DNA of 64,000 nucleotides from Valencia hispanica (taxonomy: Eukaryota > Chordata > Actinopteri > Cyprinodontiformes > Valenciidae), in assembly GCA_963556495.2 (NCBI GenBank), contig OY747705.1, positions 22,126,001 through 22,190,000 on the forward strand, in the 5' to 3' direction. A program made the position numbers and the translations under genes. The number at the start of each line of letters is the position of its first letter. Within the stretch, counting starts at the first letter, position 1. This document shows positions 11,160 to 22,740 of the stretch, one piece after another. Under the pieces are notes generated by a model. It saw only the letters and a program-made list of their open reading frames with translations. It did not search any database and was not told where the DNA came from.

Positions 11160-11164
11160 TTGTG

Positions 11165-11583
11165 ATTGTATCCAATGGGTAGCAAGCATTTTCTTTGATT
11201 AGCTAACTTTATTGGAATAAAAAAGCATTATAGGTGGCTCAATTTACTTCAATGTGTTGTGGTAAATTGACCCACCCATTTCAGCTTGTAATTGAATTTT
11301 CATTGTTTCTTTTATCAAACAGTGAATATATGAATCCTTTACTAGATTCATTTTAACCTCTCCCTGTGCAGATCCAAAGTTTGAGTGTTTTAGCCTTGGT
11401 TTAGTGTGCATTGTAAGCAATGGCACACATTGAGTTGGTCTGACTGACAGAAAATCCAAATAAAATACAGTTAAGACAAGAATTATTCATACTTCTGGGA
11501 GATTTAGGTACACATTCAGACAGGCTAACATTTTACAAGAAAAGATTAACTAGCCATGTTGTCATGTAGAAGGAATAGTAGTA
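11165..11583. other. No recognised feature
   Basis: AT-rich spacer between the solo LTR and the second Tc1-like transposon. I see no gene or repeat in it. Confidence 0.45.
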
Positions 11584-13076
11584 CATAAACTCAGCAAAAA
11601 AAGAAACGTCCCTTTTTCAGGACTGTGTATTTCAACAATAATGTTGTAAAAATCCAAATAACTTTACAGATCTTCTTTTAAAGGGTTTAAACAATGTTTT
11701 CCATGCATGTTCAATTAACCATAATCAATTAATTAACATGAACCTGTGGAATGGTCGTTAGGACCATAACAGCTTACAGAAAGTAGGCATTTAACGTCAC
11801 AGTTCTAAAAACGCAGGACACTAAAGAGACTTGTCTACCGACTGTGAAAAACACCCAAAGAAAGATGCCCAGGGTCCCTGCTCATCTGCGTGAACGTGCA
11901 TTAGGCATGCTGCAGGGAGGCATGAGGACTGGTGATGTGGCTAGGGCAATATATTGCCATGTCCGCACTGTGAGACAACTAAGACAGCGCTACAGGGAGA
12001 CAGGAAGGACAGCTGATCATCCTTGCAGTGGAAGACTACGTGTAACAACACCTGCACAGGATCTGTACATTCGAATATCACACCTGCGTGACGGGTACAG
12101 GATGGCCACAACAACTGCCAGAGTCACACCAGGAACACACAATCCCTCCATCAGTGCTCAGACTGTCCGCAATAGGCTGAGAGAGGCTGGACTGAGGGCT
12201 TGTAGGCCTGTTGTAAGGCAGGTCCTTACCAGACATCACCAGCAACAACGCCGCCTATGGGCACAAACCCACCTTCGCTGGACCAGACAGGAGTGTCAGA
12301 AAGTGCTCTTCACTGATGAGTCACGGTTTTGTCTCATCAGGGGTGATGGACGGATTCGTGTTTATTGTCGGAGGAATGAGCGTTACACCGAGGCCTGTAC
12401 CCTGGATTTGGAGGTGGGGGGTCCGTCATGGTCTGGGGAGGTATATCACATCATCATCGGACTGAGCTTGTTGTCATTGCAGGCAATCTCAATGCCTTGC
12501 GGTACAATGAAGACATCCTCCTCCCTCTTGTGGTACCCTTTATGCATGCTCATCCGGACATGATCCTCCAGCAGGACAATGCCACCAGCCATACTGCTCG
12601 TTCTGTGCGTGAGTTTCTGCATGACTGCAATGTCAGTGTTCTGCCATGGCCAGCGAAGAGCCCGGATCTCAATCCCATTGAGCACGCCTGGGACCTGTTG
12701 GATCGCAGGGTGAGGGCTAGGGCCATTCCCCCCAGAAATGTCCAGGAACTTGCAAGTGCCTTGGTGGAAGAGTGGGGTAACATCTCACAGCAAGAACTGA
12801 CAAATCTGGTCCAGTCCATGAGGAGGAGATACACTGCAGAACTTCAAGCAGCTGGTGGCCACACCAGATACTGACTGGTACTTTTGATTTTGAGCCTCCC
12901 TTCATTCAAGGACACATTATTCTATTTCTGTTAGTCACATGTCTGTGAAACATTTTTAGTTTATGTCTTATGGTGTTGACTCTTTTAGTGTTCAGACAAA
13001 TATTTACACACATTAAGTTTACTGAAAGTAAAAACAGTTGAAAGTCAGAGGACATTTCTTTTTTTGCTGAGTTTAT
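11584..13076 (+). mobile_element. Tc1-like transposon, second family, nearly intact
   Basis: The terminal inverted repeats contain AACTCAGCAAAAAAAGAAAC on the left and its near-perfect complement ending GCTGAGTT on the right (one mismatch in 24 bases), beside TA dinucleotides. The element is about 1.5 kb. Its ends and transposase differ clearly from those of the element at 8422, so this is a separate Tc1-like lineage. Terminal repeat identity is high, suggesting a younger insertion. Confidence 0.93.
11844..12874 (+). pseudogene. Tc1-like transposase (DD34E), one frameshift
   Basis: From MKNTQRKMPRVPAHLRERAL the frame encodes a helix-turn-helix DNA-binding half (RTGDVARAIYCHVRTVRQLR). It continues into the catalytic domain with the first Asp in LFTDESRF, then shifts frame at about 12412-12425 in a G-rich run (GGTGGGGGGTCC). 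The second frame carries VMVWGG, the second Asp in LQQDNATSH and the Glu in [12 protein letters not shown], and ends GGHTRY then TGA (12872-12874). A single-base change in the G run is the only obvious disabling lesion. A sequencing or assembly error in that homopolymer is possible, in which case the copy would be intact. Confidence 0.92.
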
Positions 13077-13092
13077 ATATAGTCTATATAAC

Positions 13093-13377
13093 ATGAAAAA
13101 AAGACAGAACTGTCAGGAAGAGGGCTACACCGCCATCATTTGTCCTCAAGTGCTGAACATGTGGACTACATTTCCACTAAGGCCAAAGAACCTACAAAGA
13201 AAGAAAAGACCAGAAAAAGGAAAGGAGGAAAGGAGGAAGCCGTGCCCTGCAAACCAATATAGAGACAAAGGTGACCCAAAGGCCACTGAGGAGTGGATCA
13301 GCTGTGGGAACGGCAGCTGGTTCCATGAGACTTGTTCAGAGGAAAATGTGATGCTGAGGATTGATTGTTCTGTATAG
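13093..13377 (+). pseudogene. Possible transposase C-terminal fragment with PHD-like motif
   Basis: The open frame is Lys/Arg-rich and ends with the pattern P-x-x-x-E-E-W-I-S-C-x-x-x-x-x-W-F-H-E-T-C. This resembles the Cys/His zinc-binding tail found on pogo/Tigger-like and related transposase-derived proteins. The N-terminal cysteine pair is incomplete (PCPANQY) and no catalytic domain precedes it. It begins just outside the right end of the Tc1-like element. It is likely a fragment of an older element; a chance ORF cannot be excluded. Confidence 0.3.
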
Positions 13378-15214
13378 ACTGCCTCTAAAAATGTTATTTA
13401 AGTTAGAATGTGTAGCTATGAAAATGTTCCAGTAAAGTTTTTAAATTTGGGTTGTAGTTCATGATTTATTTTTTTTTTTTTTTACATTTTTCGTTATGCA
13501 TATGTAAATACAATACAAGTTGCCAATATGTGGGCATGAGCAAAGGGAAAACTAAAAAGGGGGGCTAATGCCCATCTCAAAACCTTTCAGGTTACTTGGC
13601 TTTTCTTAGAACTACAAAGGGAGATACGAACCCCTATACCCAATCGGCTCTTACTTGTTTGTAGTTCAGGAATTATTAATAGTTGAATGTGTTAGACTGA
13701 GTTCAAAGTTGATTTGTTTGTTTGTTCAGAAAGGACTGGTTTGCTTTGCATTTTAAATGGCTCATTTTACCTGAACACTGCTCATCCAAAAAAATGTGCA
13801 ACTGCTGATGTTTCAAAAGTTATAGCACGCAAACAATTAAATTAAGTCCACATATACAGGTTGAAAAACCATATAAAAAACACAGATCAGCCTTTTTGCA
13901 GTTTACCAAGTGATTCACTAATAAGTGCCCCAGTTTACCTGACGTCACCATATGTGTAGCTATATCATGTTTGGGTTTAGTCTTTGGAGCCACGTGCAGA
14001 ACACAGGAGACTATTAGCAGATTTAACAGTTTATTTACAGAGTTGAATAATGGCAGGAACCAGGAAGACCTTCGCAGGGACAACGGTCAGGGAATGCTGG
14101 AAGGCAAGTCTGGATAAATTCAGTCCTGGTGGATTATAAAGAGCTGATTTTACTTGCGGGTGGAGGGAGAAGCACCTGGCTGCAGAATGCAGAAAGGGGC
14201 GGGGCCGGGTCATTTGTCTGACCCATACCATATTTGGAAATGACACTGCACTGCACGCCGGAAACCGAAGGGGGCGATGTTTTCTGTATTGCACTGTCCC
14301 AGGTTTTTTCCCCTTAGAAATCTTTATGGATTTGGTTCACTGTTAAAACATTAAACTTTTGAAACACAGTATATTTACAACTAAACTATTTAAGTTTATT
14401 TTACGTTTACACATTTACCATTACCAATACACATGCACATTCTGTTAATATTTATAAATTGTCCAGCTCGGCTGCACATTCGTCAAATCTGAGTATCCCA
14501 TTTTTACTTTTAATAACTGCACAGTACTTTAGTTTTGTCATTGTTGTCCTTACTATGCGTATATTATTCTTTATTCTGTTAAAAAAATTTTTCTTATGTG
14601 AATCTAGATGCTTCAATTACCACTTTCACTTTGCTGCCGTTACAGCAGAACTTCACCTCTGTGGGAGAGTAAAGAATGAGTCTGTTGTATTTATTCTTCA
14701 TTGCTTTTGAACACCATATTTTTTGAACATTGTCAAACAAGACATAATTAAGAAACAATATATTTCCAAATATATTCATTGATTTTAGTCTTTTAATTGT
14801 TTTCTTTTGTTAAAGCTGGAGAGAACTCTTACTTCATCAATTGCTGAGAAGCGTGGAACCACTGCTGTTGGTAGCAAAAGTTTGATAAATAATACTGCTG
14901 CACAGGTCTATATGAAGCAGGACAACGGAGCCAAACCAAAGGGGGAGACTGTCAATCTGCAGAGTAAAATTAGGCATTGATGTAAACTGTAGTTTCTAAA
15001 ATATTCACACAGAATCTGCTGTTCATGTATTTTGGCTTTGCCCTCATGGTAAAAACTTATAGCAAAATCTATGTGTGTTTATTGCAGAAAACATTGTTAA
15101 AGGATTTGTTTCTTTGTTTGTTCTGTTTTGGAAAAATGTGTTATTTAGTCTTCAAAACGATTTTTTAAATACTGTATATGTATTTAACACTATTATTTAG
15201 CCACATTCTTTTTA
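13378..15214. other. No gene recognised
   Basis: Mostly AT-rich. A GC-richer patch at about 13990-14290 has minus-strand open frames of 87 codons that I do not recognise. I see no splice-bounded exon with a known motif. Confidence 0.45.
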
Positions 15215-16010
15215 TAAAGCAAGCTCCCTTGATGGTCAGCACTGTTGCCTTGCACCAAAAAGTTCTTTGTTCCCAATCCGATCCTGTGTGACGTTTGCAT
15301 GGTCTTGTGCATGCATGGGTTTTTTCTAGGTACTTCAGTTTTCTCCCGCAGTCCAAAAAACACATATGCAGGGTTAATTCCATCCATCCATCAATTATCT
15401 GTACCCGTCCATCCTATGCAGGGTTGCGGGGAACTGGAGCCTATCTCCAGAGCCGTTTTCAGACAGAAGTTCTGGAATATTTGCGGACAATTCCATCCGG
15501 TCTTTGACCGGAGTTGTGTTTTCAAATACACTACTTTTTCCGGAACATTGCCTTTTGGCTGCTTTCACACAGCAAACACCATACCGCAAAAAGTCTGCTA
15601 CTACTGGTAATTTTACGGGTGAAGACATCCGTAAAATTACCAGTAAAGGGTATCCAGACAAAGTCCAGAAGATTGCTTTCAGACTCAAAAGCAAAAGAGA
15701 CTAAGCCCGGCAAATTACCGTTTTTCATTGCCTGTTTGAAAGGGGCTCAGCAGTCACGGGGCGAGAGACGGGGTACACGCTGGACGGGTCGCCAGTTCAT
15801 CGCAGTGCTAGGTTAATTGGAGATTCATAAATGCCCTTGAGAGTGTGTGTGTATGTTAAAAGTTGTCCCTGTGAGACTCTGCATCCCCCTGTTCTGACTT
15901 CTCTCCTGACCAGGGTGTACAACCTGTGACTGCTGGAAATAGGCACCAGGTCCCCTGTGACCGTGCACATGATTAACCCGATATACAAAATATATGTTAG
16001 GATGGATGGC
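15215..16010. repeat. L2/SINE-type fish repeat, rearranged, with nested MITE
   Basis: The left part (15215-15370) has the fish-repeat wording for 'GTCAGCACTGTTGCCT ... CGCAGTCCAAAAAACA'. The next part, from about 15385, starts CCATCCATCC and continues GGGTTGCGGGGAACTGGAGC and, after the nested MITE, GGTACACGCTGGACGGGTCG. This is the opposite-strand version of the same family, and the block ends near a GGATGGATGG motif. Two head-to-head pieces are therefore present. Both are far from consensus. Confidence 0.6.
15451..15747. mobile_element. MITE with 3-bp TSD, possibly PIF/Harbinger type
   Basis: The left end AGCCGTTTTCAGACAG and right end CTGTTTGAAAGGGGCT are imperfect inverted repeats. CAG occurs on both sides (15448-15450 and 15748-15750). 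Removing the insert and one CAG restores the expected host repeat wording (CTATCTCCAG then CAGTCACGGG). The interior carries a short hairpin around 15609-15645 (ATTTTACGG/CCGTAAAAT). No coding capacity is seen. Confidence 0.65.
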
Positions 16011-16848
16011 TAGAATAAATCCCTGAAGCCAAAGTAAATCCTTGACAAGTATTGCTGAATCCGAGAGTCCTTAGGGAGCAGCATTAACAAATATTAACAA
16101 ATTGTATTAAACATCGCATGGGCAAAAAACAAATCACTGGAATTCATCAATAACACATCCTCTGATCCAAAGACAGAGAACCTGGTCAGTTTTCAATACA
16201 TGACTAAAATTCCTCTGAGCAAAAACATTCTCCTGAGCAGTTTATGGTCTTTACCAAGCAAGAAAGAGAACACATTTTGCTTTTGTCTATCTGTTCACAG
16301 CTACTTTCAGGGTCCTAATTATAGAAGAGGTGGGGAATCACAGTTACAAACATATCTCTGTTAGTACCCTCCTTTAAAGCCCTAGATCTGCTGACAGTTT
16401 GGGATCTGCTGACAGTGTGGGCAGTTTTAAGTCCCAGCACAAGACAAAAAATTTTAATGGATTAATCTTGATGCTGGTGTTACTGGTGTTCCTCTGTTTT
16501 TTTACTTGTTGTAACTTGTATGCAGTGAGTCAATTTAATGGTCCATTTTAATGTTTTGTGGTCTTTTACTGTAAGGAAGATTTATTGCATCCCTGTTTGG
16601 TTAGTTCCTTTGGATTATATTTGGGGGATCAGAGTAAAGGGGTCTGAAATGAACCCCCCCCTGCATTTTTCAAAAATGTTTAAAGCCACATCCCCCCAAA
16701 GGATATGAATACATTTGCAAGGCACTGTAAATGAAGAATAAAAGTACAATTTTGCACAGATGCAGCGTGCTTCTTCCTGTTTATTGACCAATAATAGAGG
16801 AGCTGGACCAAGAAGGGCAGCCCTCCTCATTTGCATAATGAGGCAGAA

Positions 16849-17150
16849 ATGCATATGGTAAAGTAAAAAGAGGAGATGTGGGAATGTAAAAACAAGGAAT
16901 GCATGTATGAGGAAAAGGAAAAGAAAATATATAAATTTCCTTGGCAAAAATGCACATATAAGGAAAAGGAAAAACAGAATATATATACATTTATTCGCAA
17001 AAATGCACATATAAGGAAAAAGAATCAAAATATATACATTTCTTGAAGAAAATGCATATACAAGGAAAAGGAAAAACAAAATATTGAAATTTCTTTGCAA
17101 AAATGTACGTATAAGGAAAAGGAAAAACAAAAGATATATATTTCTACTCC
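16849..17150. repeat. ~50-bp minisatellite
   Basis: Six diverged direct copies begin with ATGCAYATA-type motifs at about 16850, 16900, 16951, 17004, 17053 and 17104, each followed by AAGGAAAAGGAAAA. The near-51-base period is a multiple of three. This explains a 261-codon minus-strand open frame (16615-17400) rich in Leu and Phe, which I do not consider a gene. Confidence 0.85.
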
Positions 17151-17189
17151 TCCATAGCAAGCTGAGTGACAAGCATGACTTTAAATCTT

Positions 17190-18290
17190 TTAAAGATATT
17201 TGTTCCTCTAGGTCCACAAGACTACATTTGGTGTGCCCCAGGATCCAATTTAAGGCCCAGTGCTTTTTAACCTTTATATGCTCCCTCTTGGCAGTGTCCT
17301 CGAAAGACATGGAGTTAACTTTCACAGTTATGCCGATGATACACTGGTCTTCCCAAAAAGAGTATTGAGGTGGGAAAAAGACCAGTAGGCGGGAACACAT
17401 TACACCTGTCTTAAACTCATTGCATTGGCTCCCCGTATGTTCTAGGATCGATTTCTAAGTTTATTTTAATGGTTTTTAAGTGTCATAATGGTCTTGGGCC
17501 TTCTTATCTTTCAGAACTACTTTTACCATATGAACCTTTGTGGTCTCTGCGCTCCTCTGGCAGCCATCTCCTTGTCATCCCTAAAGTCAGGACACACACT
17601 CATGACGAGCCATTTTTCTATTATTATGGCCCTCACCTCTGAAACAGGCTGCTGGAGGACTTCAGGGCCGTGGAGAACATTCATGTTTTTAAGAGCAGGC
17701 TCAAGACTCACTTTTTTAGCCTTGCTGTTAGCTGATTATTATTTATTATAGTCCGTTTAATTGCTCTGCATGTTTTACTTCATACATGTTATCAGTGTTT
17801 TTACTACTTAATCTTACTATACTTATTCTCTGTTTATGTTATACTTTAACTTGTTATCTTAATCTTCCTTCCAGTGTCTGTGAGCTCTCTGCCTCGGGAG
17901 TGGTGGTAGGTTGTGGCTGCTGTGGTGCTCACCAGGTATTGCTTGGTGGAGGTGGGTGTCTCAGGCTTTCCTCCTCTGGGCGCCCTGGGTCAGTGCCTTG
18001 GTGGCTACTGTTGATCTGCTGCTGCTGGTGCAGATGGCTCCCTTGATGGCGCTTCCTTACCTGGCTCATCAGTACTCAGTCCACTGTCCTTTTTACTGTT
18101 ACTTTTAAGTGTGTGCTTGCATGAGGATTGGGTTGGGGGGAGGGGGGTATAACTATGATCATGCTTTTAAATCTGTGGTGGAGGGATGGGAATGTGGTTT
18201 ATGTGGGTTCATTTTAATTCTGTAAAGCACTTTGAACTGCAATTTGTGTATGAAAAGCGCTATAAATAAAGCTTGATTTGATTTGATTTA
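17190..18290 (+). mobile_element. L2/Rex-type LINE remnant, reverse transcriptase C-terminus and 3' tail
   Basis: Around 17215-17343 the plus strand retains, with damage, a CGVPQGS-like turn and then YADDT (17329-17343), the catalytic Asp-Asp of LINE reverse transcriptase. From about 17430 to 17735 it reads HWLPV, then KCHNGLGPSYLSELLLPYEP and later FKSRLKTHFF, the usual C-terminal region of fish L2-type proteins. The 3' end has AAAGCACTTTGAACTGC and GAAAAGCGCTATAAATAAA followed by short GATTT repeats. Stops and frameshifts show that it is dead and 5'-truncated. Confidence 0.8.
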
Positions 18291-18929
18291 GACAGTCGAG
18301 TAAGGCATTCAGAGGAGCTGCGGTGCTCATTTTGAGAGGAAGATAAAGATGTAAAAGTGGAAAGAGATTTGATGTTACTTTAACACTGAACCAAATAGGA
18401 GGATGTAAAATTGACCTTTTGGTGACCCCAAAGGAGAGGGAGGCAGATGTCTGGAACAATTCAGCTAAAGAAATGTAAAAAAAATCTGTTGGGCGAAAAA
18501 TACAATGGTTCAATAACTCAGTTGCAAAAGTGTGCACAACCTCAATCTGACACCTGTTTATCCAATTTCCCTGTTAGGGAGGAGTCTTTTAGCATCTGAC
18601 ATTTTGACTTTGGGATATTTGCCCACTCATCTCCCAAACGTTCACCAAATCCATCAGACTGATTTTTGTGTTTTCAGATATTAGTTTGAATAATTACAAT
18701 GTCTCTTCATAGCTGGGACACACACTCACACACATAAAGACATATGCACACAGTGTTAAGCTGTTGGCTGGGAGAAAGTCAGGGCTCATGTGTGAATTCC
18801 AGCCATGCCTGTCTTTCAGCAGCTTGTGAATTTATGATACAATTAACCCTGGACGATGAGTCCAGCGCACTCATTTTACACTCCATGACTTGTAGCGTGC
18901 GAGATAAAAGCACAAAAATGCAGACAAGC
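18291..18929. other. No recognised feature
   Basis: Spacer between the LINE tail and the Tc1 remnant, holding only chance frames. The short CACACTCACACACA run near 18720 is the only simple repeat I see. Confidence 0.4.
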
Positions 18930-19310
18930 ATAGTTTGGATGGCCCAGTTTGTTACACTTACACGTCGTATACTGGCTAGTCTCCGGACCTGAACCCAATG
19001 GAAAATATTTGGAGGGAGCCAATACTCCTTGTTGCCCAGCAACACACCCAAAATCAGAAAGATCTGTGTGCAAACCTGGTTAAGAGCGATAAGAAAAGTC
19101 TAGTCTTTGTAATTGTAAACAAAGGTTTGTGAAACAAATATTAGGTTCTATTTTTCTGTTGTATCAAACATTTTATTCATGCAATAAAATGCAGATTATT
19201 TGAAAAATCACACAATGTGATTTTAATCATACAATGTGATTTTCTGGATTCTGTCTTTCACAGTTGAGGAGAACCTATGATGAAGATTACAGATCTTTCC
19301 ATTTTTTTTA
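18930..19310 (+). mobile_element. Tc1-like transposon remnant (3' part)
   Basis: A degraded version of the Tc1 catalytic-Glu region is visible at about 18975-19020 (TCTCCGGACCTGAACCCAATG, i.e. SPDLNP then M-E-N-I-W). It is followed by a terminal-repeat-like region containing ACAATGTGATTTTCTGGATT. Stops interrupt the frame. The 5' half is missing or unrecognisable. Confidence 0.55.
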
Positions 19311-20716
19311 ATAAGGGGGGAAACTCGGCATGTGTACAACGGTGTCAATTCTCAACTCCAACAGTACAAAAACATATAAAACGAGACACAAGTTAATCAA
19401 CAGAAATACTTATTTTTGTACATTCTTATTTTAGCATAATTTTTCAGGTTTTATATAAGAGTAACATGACTCCAATGTATTATTGGTCCTTAGAAAGCTG
19501 GGCATCCACATGCTATATAAAGTGTTTCTGTTTAGGCACCATGTGTGCATTCAAGTGTGTGTATTACATGTTAATGTGTAAATTGATGTTGGGTGGTAAT
19601 TATTAGGACTTAGGTTGCCTTCTTCTACATTTGATATATCAGTGTAAAAGTTATGTTATGTAGAGATATTATAAAGGTATTTGCATAAAGATCTTATGTA
19701 AAGGGAAAAGGTTCTTGCATTCTTCTTCTATGGCAAGTAACACACCCACGAAAAAGAAGGTTTTATTATGTCACTTACGTTCCAGTACCCAGTAAAGAAA
19801 AAATATTTTTTCAATCATATGTAATCTAGATTTATTGTTTTTCACAACATCTTTAAAAAACTCAGAATCCAGGTTTTTCTCAGGATTCACAAATAAACAG
19901 CACTTTAAAGTCAGAATAAGCTTTATCAGCAAATGAATTTGACTTCGGTTCCACTTGTTCCTCAATGTACAGACATTAAATATAAATGGAAATTTGGTGG
20001 GAATAATTATAATATATTTTAAATGCAAATACGTATATATACAATGTTTTTAGAAAAAAGGAAAACAAGGTTAAATGAGTGCCAATTTACAGGGTATAAA
20101 TCTGGGCTCACTGGGGCTGTTCATCAGAGAGACACCCTGCAGGTTTTTACAGATAGCGCTCTGTAGCACCTGCCACAAGGTAAAAATCGAAACAGCTTGT
20201 GGCCATTTGTTGGATCTGGAGATATGCAGTATTATCAAACCCTTCTTATAATTGGTAACCAGCTTTTTGACTGGGAAAATTAAAAGAGAGCTTCAAAGAT
20301 AAATCTGCCTGGGGTATGAACATTTTTTTGCTTAGCCATACATCTCATTCTGTGTTTTACAGAATCTTTGTTCAGGGTGGACTTATTCAGCTGAGGTCTG
20401 ATCAGTCTAACTAAATATGACTTTGAACTAGAGGTGATCACCTGCTGTCTAGAGTCCTTAAGAAATACCAGCATAGCCCTTTAATGTAGCACCGAATCAG
20501 ACACAAACTCAAGCATCGTCACACACATTTGTGGTGTACACCAACACTTTTTTCACACAAGGGTGTGGGAGTGGGTAAAATAAGGGTTTATGGTGCCTCT
20601 GCCACTGCTTGTGAAATCATATCATCACCACCCTATATTACATTAATTATTCAAGGGTTCTTGACTTCCTCACCAAAATTTGGTAGCCACAGACGAAACA
20701 CCAACTCATGACAGCT
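19311..20716. other. No recognised feature
   Basis: Long AT-rich stretch with short chance frames on both strands. I cannot assign any gene, RNA or repeat here. Confidence 0.4.
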
Positions 20717-21535
20717 ACAGTGTTTTACAAAATTATTTGTAGACACATTTTCACATTTCTTCTCATTCCAACCAGAGGTTATAATATGTTCTATTGGGGT
20801 TTTATGTGATAAACTAACACAAAGCAGAACATAATTATATAACATCTACATTACTTAAAAATTTTTTAATAAATAAAAATCTGAGAAAATGTGGAATTCA
20901 TTTCTATTCATCTCCCTTTATGCTACTACACACACAGCAAAAAAGGATTTTCAAGAACGAAAAAAGCCTTGTTTCTGGAAATGTTTTCTTATTTTTTGTC
21001 TCAAGAGAAAAACTTTTCTTAACAAGTTTTGCACAAGAAAATTAAGCTTATTCTAAGATTTCTTTGCCAGTTTTAAGAATTCTAGCCAAGCAACTTTTGC
21101 TCACCCATTGGCAGATTTGTTTTGCTCAAAACAAGAAAATTTGACCATTTCTAAGAATATTTGGCTTATTTCAAGCAGTGCTGTTTTTGCAATGAAAAAC
21201 CCACTGCAATTAATTGCCTTCAGAAGTCACAGCTGTGGTAAATAAATATTTGTGTAAATCCAGCTAGTCTGTAAAGGCCTGTAAATGTTTGCTGCAGAAG
21301 ATTTGTGAACAAAGACCTAGGAACATTGCAGACAGGACAGGAAGAAATAAAGTGTTAGATCAGTTTAAACTGAGGTTGTTATATTTGGGTGGAAAATATC
21401 AGAAAACTAAGTCTGCATATGACTTTGCCAAAGAAGATAGTGCATGCATCTTGCTTACAGATGTTTACTATCCAGTCCAACTAAGCATGATCTGTTTTGC
21501 AAAGATTAGGTTATATCTAATAAAATTAAATAATT
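20717..21535 (+). mobile_element. Tc1-like transposon remnant with internal insertion and deletion
   Basis: The left end resembles a Tc1 terminal repeat (ACAGTGTTTTACAAAATTAT, later CTATTGGGGTTTTATGTGAT). At about 21289-21410 a damaged transposase start region is visible, and near 21490 a Tc1 C-terminal motif (TGATCTGTTTTGCAAAG). The catalytic core is missing. An AT-rich insert at about 20930-21190, with partly inverted CAGCAAAAA/CTGTTTTTG ends, interrupts it. Borders are approximate. Confidence 0.5.
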
Positions 21536-22740
21536 TATCTTTGCAATAACTTCCCACTTTGCAACTGTGCTCTGCTTTCTGTTGTTGTGTAACAGAAGCC
21601 AGCAACCTTTCATACCCCAAGAGCCATTTTTGCCTTCATTCCAGCTGAACAAAAGTTTAGAGTCACAAAAGCAACACGATTCTTTGATAGAGAAATATTT
21701 TTTTTTCATACCTACTGTAGGTGTAAAGAAATTAGTTTTATTTTTAGATTTTAAAATATTGTCTTCAATGGGACATTACATTTTTATAGAAAATGGTATA
21801 AAAAGCATATAGAGTAGTTTACAACCTATTGACAAAAGTAATAATTCGGAAAAAAAATATGTCTCACACAATTTAATTCATTCTTTTTGGAAACCTAAAG
21901 CATAAATTGCATGCAAAACCATTGAAAAAAAAACTGTTAAACTAAGCATTTTTAATTACCTTTACATTTTAAAACATTGGTCATTTCTTTATCATTTCTG
22001 GGCAAAGATATTAAGAGTCACAGTGTGGGTCTAAAGAGCCACACAAGGCTTCGGACCCACAGGTTGCAGACCCTTGGTCTATAACATGAAATCCTACTTT
22101 TCTGATGCTTGTAGTTGTACCATGACAAAATATGAAGCCAAGTCCTGTGCTAAAATCCTTCCAATCCACTCTATGCAGACAAATTGTCCTAAGGCAGGAA
22201 AAGAAGATGTGTTGGATATTTAATTTATCTTTGCTTTTTATGGTTTGCTCAGGATATTTTACTCCAAGGTGCCTCCAGTGGTCTAAATTGAACCCATCCT
22301 TTGAGAAGTAAGCATGGCTAAGCAATGTGACACAGGGGTTAGTAACCATGCCAGTGCTTCATCCCTCAATGTGGTTACATGCTGCACTTCAGGCCGGAGC
22401 TGTTTGTGACCGAGGGAGTCGGGACCTAGGATGGTGTTTTGTATGTGTGCATGTGGGTGGAGAGTATAAACCTTGCAGGACCCAGATTGCACTTCCGTGG
22501 ATATTTTCCCCACAGCGGGGTGTAAATAGCCTGCTGGTGTGGGGTGATAGTGCCCTATTACCTGGTTATTATAGTCCTGACTGCAGACTTACTTTTCTGC
22601 TCAACAAACGTAACTTCTAAAGCTAAATTCTGCCTTATGTCAGCGCCTCACAACACTCATATCGTCGTTCATAGTTATAAGTCACTGATTGTTCTTTCCT
22701 CATGAAGTAACCTTTCATTTGATTGTAACTCACTGTAACC
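21536..22740. other. No gene recognised
   Basis: AT-rich to about 22300. A GC-richer segment at 22316-22660 includes a TATA-like AGTATAAA (22460s). It might be an old LTR, but no TG...CA ends with a matching target duplication could be found. Confidence 0.35.

Noticed and set aside
16615..17400. 261-residue minus-strand open frame with many hydrophobic residues
   Set aside because: It spans a ~50-base minisatellite and antisense LINE reverse transcriptase; the hydrophobic pattern repeats every 17 codons and there is no domain.
22316..22660. Possible LTR or promoter (TATA-like AGTATAAA in a GC-richer patch)
   Set aside because: No matching TG...CA termini with a target duplication could be found, so the boundaries cannot be supported.
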